Of a DNA stretch of 64,000 bases, positions 62,301-64,000 are shown one piece after another. The position numbers and the translations under genes were made by a program. The stretch is from NCBI GenBank assembly GCA_032718475.1, contig JAUCBJ010006746.1:19682-83681 (forward strand). The letters are read 5' to 3'. The notes below the pieces were generated by a model. The model did not search any database. It had not been told where the DNA came from and saw only the letters and a program-made list of their open reading frames with translations. Numbering within the stretch: the first letter of the stretch is position 1; each line of letters starts with the position of its first letter. The DNA comes from Nemertoderma westbladi. Taxonomy: Eukaryota; Xenacoelomorpha; Nemertodermatida; Nemertodermatidae.

Positions 62301-63787
62301 ATTATCGGAACAATAAAGGTTCGGAGCCGGCTCTGTTCAACTGTCAAGTTTGGAGGGATTAATGAGACACCTACAATGCAGTATTCGGTCTGGTTGGAAT
62401 TGCGTGCATTGTACTTGACACAATACACCAGGCGTAGCATTCTTGTGTATGTGCCATCCATGGATTTGGTGTCCTTAGCAGTTAGAGCGCAGTTCCAATG
62501 CTGCCCTAAATAATCGAACTTTGAGATTCCACATTATTCTATTGGACTTCCATATCCTGGACTGGACAGTCCTTCCCATTACATATTCTAAGTGAATTCC
62601 GGATAAATGATCCCAAGTAACAGAAGTCATCTACACTCAAGCATACCATCAATGGAGCTTATTCTCATACGATTAGACACTTACTAACGACTATCGAGGT
62701 TAGCTGTAAACTGTAAACGATAAATTTTGGTCATCGTGAAGTTAACAAAAAGAGCAACATTGGAAGCACCCTGCTCCGCTCCAATGAGCCTAGGAGCTGT
62801 TTGGCTCCCTTTAGTGACCGTAAGTACTCGAGTCATCAGCAAACTGAAAATCAAGGTGCTTGCTTGGCTTGGCTAGTGATTGATTCTACTAGAAATATAA
62901 GAAAACCATCAATACATTTGATTGACAGCGACAATGCTGATGGTCTGGGTTTAATGTCAGAAAAATTGGTGAAAAAGTGCTCAAAGACTACTATGACAGA
63001 ATCTTCGATCCTGGCCATCGAGATGTGTTTAATAATTCCAAATACCAAAGGGAAAGGGATTAAACAAACTATCAAGGCTGGTATAGAAATCAGCTGGAAT
63101 TCACTATTCCTGGCAGCAGTAGCGCAGTCCATGCTGGGCCCTTTACAGTAGAAGAAAGGGAATTCCTTGACGGTACATTCATTAGGAGGCTGTCCAGGGT
63201 TCAAGGTAAAAGATACAATGATCACTAAGTAAACAAGGAAATGCACGACCTCGGTTGTATCTTTCTGCTACCAAAACAGCACTCCACTGCATGCATGCAT
63301 GAAGGGTCAAAGCTCCTGGACACTGCTAAATTGTATAACAGATCAGTCTCCCAATGACCTTGAGTTACAGCAGGAAACGTAGAGGTGTGCAATGGACATC
63401 TCTGCAATTACCTGTGAGGCAGGGAGGGGGAAAACATTTTTATTTACGTATCTATCTATACAATAAATCCAACATCGTCATCTTCTCTATACCGGTGGAA
63501 ATTAATCGCTAATATTGTAATTAACATGTTACGGTAACAAATCCACGAATCAGTTATATTATTATTAGATTATTCTGTTATTTTGAAATTTAGACACAAA
63601 TGTTATACAATACCTTGCTCTCTGGAAATCTTAGGTTTGTACCAGGTATGGGATGTGTCGTAGACAAACTTGGCGGGTCCCCTAGACATATCCATATCAA
63701 CCAACGACGACACACTAGAACGATGACTCAGATGAGACTGACTGTAGCTACTCAAAGGGGTCCCTCCACCTTCATTGGATAAACAAC
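17252..63787 (-). CDS. tns: Tensin, C-terminal SH2 and PTB domains (six exons, 5' part beyond the window)
   Basis: Tensins link integrin tails to actin at focal adhesions; the SH2 domain binds phosphotyrosine proteins and the PTB domain binds NPxY tails of beta-integrins. Six minus-strand exons join in phase: 63614-63787, 58932-59072, 58337-58519, 57536-57747, 56025-56179, 17252-17393, giving 334 residues and a stop. The SH2 domain (about residues 44-155) shows [10 protein letters not shown], the phosphate-binding Arg in [29 protein letters not shown] and [17 protein letters not shown]. The PTB domain follows (about 200-330) with [54 protein letters not shown] and [12 protein letters not shown]. 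Earlier exons (phosphatase-like and C2 regions in vertebrate tensins) would lie to the right. The last intron, which splits the PTB domain, is 38.6 kb and almost wholly satellite DNA. Confidence 0.95.
17394..17528 (-). other. tns: Non-satellite remainder of the last tensin intron
   Basis: Only about 135 bases lie between the end of the satellite and the terminal exon. They hold the pyrimidine tract and AG acceptor, and candidate branch-point sequence (ATTAATGC at about 17418-17425). The ancestral intron may therefore have been of the order of 150 bases. Confidence 0.75.
22560..31800. repeat. Higher-order duplicated blocks in the satellite (3036 bp = 66 units; 3265 bp)
   Basis: A rare variant (TTATCCTCCC instead of TTAGCCTCCC) at 22591 recurs at 25627, exactly 3036 bases later. 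A CCCTGTAACATCC unit at 22931 recurs at 25967 (again 3036) and at 29232 (a further 3265 = 71 units minus one base). Shorter re-copies of the same marker lie at 31256 and 31716 (460 bases = 10 units apart). The order of unit variants between these markers is largely preserved, so long blocks were copied as wholes. Confidence 0.85.
33003..38400. repeat. Satellite segment with 92-bp dimer, 322-bp heptamer and 3036-bp repeats
   Basis: Two unit types alternate over long runs: CCTCC/CCATG/CCTATTG and CATCC/CTATG/CTTATTG, giving a 92-bp period. TTTCTGTAAC units at 33831 and 34153, and at 36867 and 37189, are 322 bases (7 units) apart. The whole set 33003, 33371, 33509, 33831, 34153 recurs at 36039, 36407, 36545, 36867, 37189, each exactly 3036 bases later. 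Confidence 0.88.
56019..56024 (-). promoter_or_regulatory. tns: 5' splice site of the penultimate tensin exon, inside the first satellite unit
   Basis: Minus strand CTAA|GTAAGT. The terminal exon needs two carried-over bases. This GT is the only one near the exon end in that phase: the exon finishes GCT AA and joins A to give AAA ATT TTT GGT (K-I-F-G). The weaker GTTAGG after the conserved Trp codon is in the wrong phase. All six intron bases match the consensus, the best of the five donors seen in this gene. Confidence 0.87.
56025..56179 (-). CDS. tns: Tensin penultimate exon (PTB strands, ends in satellite sequence)
   Basis: The acceptor is TTGTCTCGCAG (ends 56180). The exon reads [20 protein letters not shown], then [18 protein letters not shown] and finally [13 protein letters not shown] plus two bases. 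Up to the Trp the residues fit tensin PTB domains closely. The last dozen codons fall in sequence that belongs to, or is homologous with, the 46-bp satellite unit. The resulting loop before IFGF is 14 residues, somewhat longer than the 8-11 I recall for vertebrate tensins. Without splicing the frame would stop at TAA 56021-56023. Confidence 0.93.
56184..56250. repeat. TATACGTACA-type microsatellite next to a tensin 3' splice site
   Basis: About seven imperfect copies of a 10-base alternating purine-pyrimidine unit (TATACGTACA, TATACGCACA, CATACGTGCA). The array ends within about ten bases of the AG acceptor at 56180, so it replaces most of the usual pyrimidine tract. Confidence 0.85.
56252..57535 (-). 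other. Tensin intron, AT-rich, with LINE relic
   Basis: Intron between the exons ending at 57536 and starting at 56179. The donor is AAG|GTTTGT at 57535. The first half (on the plus coordinate, 56260-56600) is AT-rich with AATAATAATA runs; the second half holds the broken reverse transcriptase listed separately. Nothing else recognisable. Confidence 0.6.
56925..57340 (-). pseudogene. LINE reverse transcriptase fragment, frameshifted
   Basis: Minus-strand translation shows reverse transcriptase palm motifs: [14 protein letters not shown] at about 57310-57265, [16 protein letters not shown] at about 57135-57085, and the catalytic YADDLV at 57034-57017. The first and second parts are in different frames; the first ends at TGA 57175-57177 and the second continues in the -1 frame. 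Homology ends soon after YADD and no endonuclease or C-terminal region is seen. It is a dead, 5'- and 3'-truncated non-LTR retrotransposon in a tensin intron, on the same strand as the gene. Confidence 0.85.
57536..57747 (-). CDS. tns: Tensin exon (SH2-PTB linker and start of PTB)
   Basis: Acceptor CTCTATTGTTGTAG (ends 57748), donor AAG|GTTTGT at 57535. It enters with two bases and leaves in phase 0. It reads [18 protein letters not shown] (disordered linker), then [36 protein letters not shown] and ends PICVHFK, the first strand of the tensin PTB domain. The track-level frame runs on into the intron to 57488 but that is not coding. Confidence 0.93.
57902..58155. repeat. Imperfect direct repeat in tensin intron
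   Basis: GGGCCCATGTGAAG occurs at 57902 and 58071, and a 40-base block containing AATCTAACCAAAACAATAAA occurs at 57996 and 58121. The second copy lacks about 44 internal bases. The repeats are otherwise about 90% alike. Confidence 0.7.
58337..58519 (-). CDS. tns: Tensin exon (second half of SH2)
   Basis: Acceptor AATTTTGCTCAG (ends 58520), donor ACAG|GTGAGA at 58336. Enters with two bases (completing a GAT codon) and leaves with one. It encodes [40 protein letters not shown] and [15 protein letters not shown]. These are the SH2 strands and second helix, with the ELVRHFLIE and ALVYQH signatures of tensin SH2 domains. Confidence 0.94.
58932..59072 (-). CDS. tns: Tensin exon (SH2 core with phosphate-binding Arg)
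   Basis: Acceptor TTCTTTCCCACAG (ends 59073), donor CAAG|GTAAAG at 58931. Enters with two bases and leaves with one. It reads [20 protein letters not shown], then [20 protein letters not shown]. The Arg of FVIRDS is the phosphotyrosine-binding residue of SH2 domains, so the domain should bind ligand. Confidence 0.94.
59242..59737. repeat. 32-bp minisatellite, left segment
   Basis: Tandem units of CTACATGTAACACACAAC followed by AATAGCCCACTTCA (32 bases), mixed with a shorter type ending AATTAATAGCAA (30 bases). The same array resumes at 60841 after the foldback element. Confidence 0.92.
59738..60840. mobile_element. 1103-bp foldback DNA element with 9-bp target duplication
   Basis: The left end GGAAGCAGGACAATTCGGTC and the reverse complement of the right end (GGATGTAGGACAATTCGGTC) differ at two positions. 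AAAAATAGC flanks both sides (59729-59737 and 60841-60849). Each end is itself a hairpin: several copies of GGACAATTCGGTCCC, a 20-odd-base spacer containing GTGTTTTGGG, then inverted copies GGGACCGAATTGTCC (left 59744-60005, right 60663-60834). Inside is a further inverted repeat (tggtgaatgttctagaac at 60027, inverted at 60612). It has no coding capacity. A 9-bp duplication and long inverted ends suggest a Mutator-like or other foldback family. Confidence 0.85.
60841..61678. repeat. 32-bp minisatellite, right segment
   Basis: Continuation of the array at 59242-59737, about 27 units in the 32-base and 30-base types, ending CTACATGTAAATG. One shortened unit occurs near 61355. Confidence 0.92.
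63614..63787 (-). CDS. tns: Tensin exon (linker and N-terminus of SH2)
   Basis: Acceptor CTGTTTTTGTTAG (ends 63788), donor CAAG|GTATTG at 63613. Enters with two bases, leaves with one that completes a GCT codon (Ala) at the next exon. It reads a Ser-rich linker ([20 protein letters not shown]), then [20 protein letters not shown], the start of tensin-type SH2 domains. Earlier exons lie beyond the right edge. Confidence 0.92.
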
Positions 63788-64000
63788 CTAACAAAAACAG
63801 TACGAAATAATCCAAATTAATTCCACACATAAAAGAAAATTTTATTTAGCGAATTGCTTATATATGCTAAGTAATGCGTGAAATCTAATCGATATCAGAT
63901 ACTACCACGCAATATATTACAAAACTTATCAAGGGAGCTCTGGAAGGTGGATTAGCACGCATGAATAGAATGTTAGTTGAAACGTCAGGCACCAAACGCA

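Larger units (their letters stand above)
59073..63613 (-). other. Tensin intron (4.5 kb) with minisatellite and foldback element
   Basis: Between exons 63614-63787 and 58932-59072. Its middle (59242-61678) is a 32-bp minisatellite split by a foldback transposon. The part at 61680-63613 has no recognised gene. Short opposite-strand frames at 62801-63151 (plus) and 62851-63246 (minus) overlap each other and match nothing I know. Confidence 0.7.

Noticed and set aside
62801-63246. Opposite-strand frames of 116 and 131 residues in the tensin intron
   Set aside because: They overlap each other, neither shows a known domain, and neither has splice or start context; left as intron.

Overview
This is nuclear DNA from an animal, most likely a non-vertebrate metazoan. 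The genes have introns with GT/AG borders. There is a tensin gene (SH2 plus PTB, an animal-specific architecture), a THAP-domain P-element transposase, tRNA-derived SINEs, MITEs and minisatellites. I cannot name the species. Nearly all recognisable genes are on the minus strand.

Left part (1-17.2 kb): an unrecognised minus-strand reading frame at 588-1409 overlaps, in the -1 frame, a second alanine/glutamate-rich frame that runs off the left edge (1-654). Upstream of them are tandem-duplicated AT-rich sequences (1.5-3.4 kb). Positions 3460-8583 look like a complete P-element-type transposon: 59-bp terminal inverted repeats and one intact THAP/P-type transposase frame, with a 624-bp MITE nested inside. 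After about 4 kb with no recognised gene comes an uninterrupted 584-residue frame (12647-14401) for a protein with an Arg/Lys/Ser-rich head, a charged helix and two four-helix membrane modules. SINE remnants lie at 14.5-14.9 and 15.9 kb.

Right part (17.2-64 kb): this is the 3' end of one tensin gene on the minus strand. Six exons were reconstructed from the sequence: 63614-63787, 58932-59072, 58337-58519, 57536-57747, 56025-56179 and 17252-17393. All have GT/AG borders and matching phases, and together they encode the C-terminal SH2 and PTB domains to a stop codon at 17252-17254. The introns hold a broken LINE reverse transcriptase, a 32-bp minisatellite and, inserted in that minisatellite, a 1.1-kb foldback element with 9-bp target duplications.

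The main finding is the last tensin intron. It is 38.6 kb long and all but about 135 bases are one 46-bp satellite, about 837 tandem units (17529-56057). The only phase-compatible 5' splice site of the preceding coding exon lies inside the first satellite unit. Each unit therefore copies an exon-intron junction (about 34 exon-type bases, then GTAAGT), so the satellite appears to be a massive amplification of a functional tensin splice-donor region. The PTB domain coding sequence is split by it. The array has higher-order structure: 92-bp dimers, 322-bp heptamers and duplicated blocks offset by 3036 bp = 66 units.
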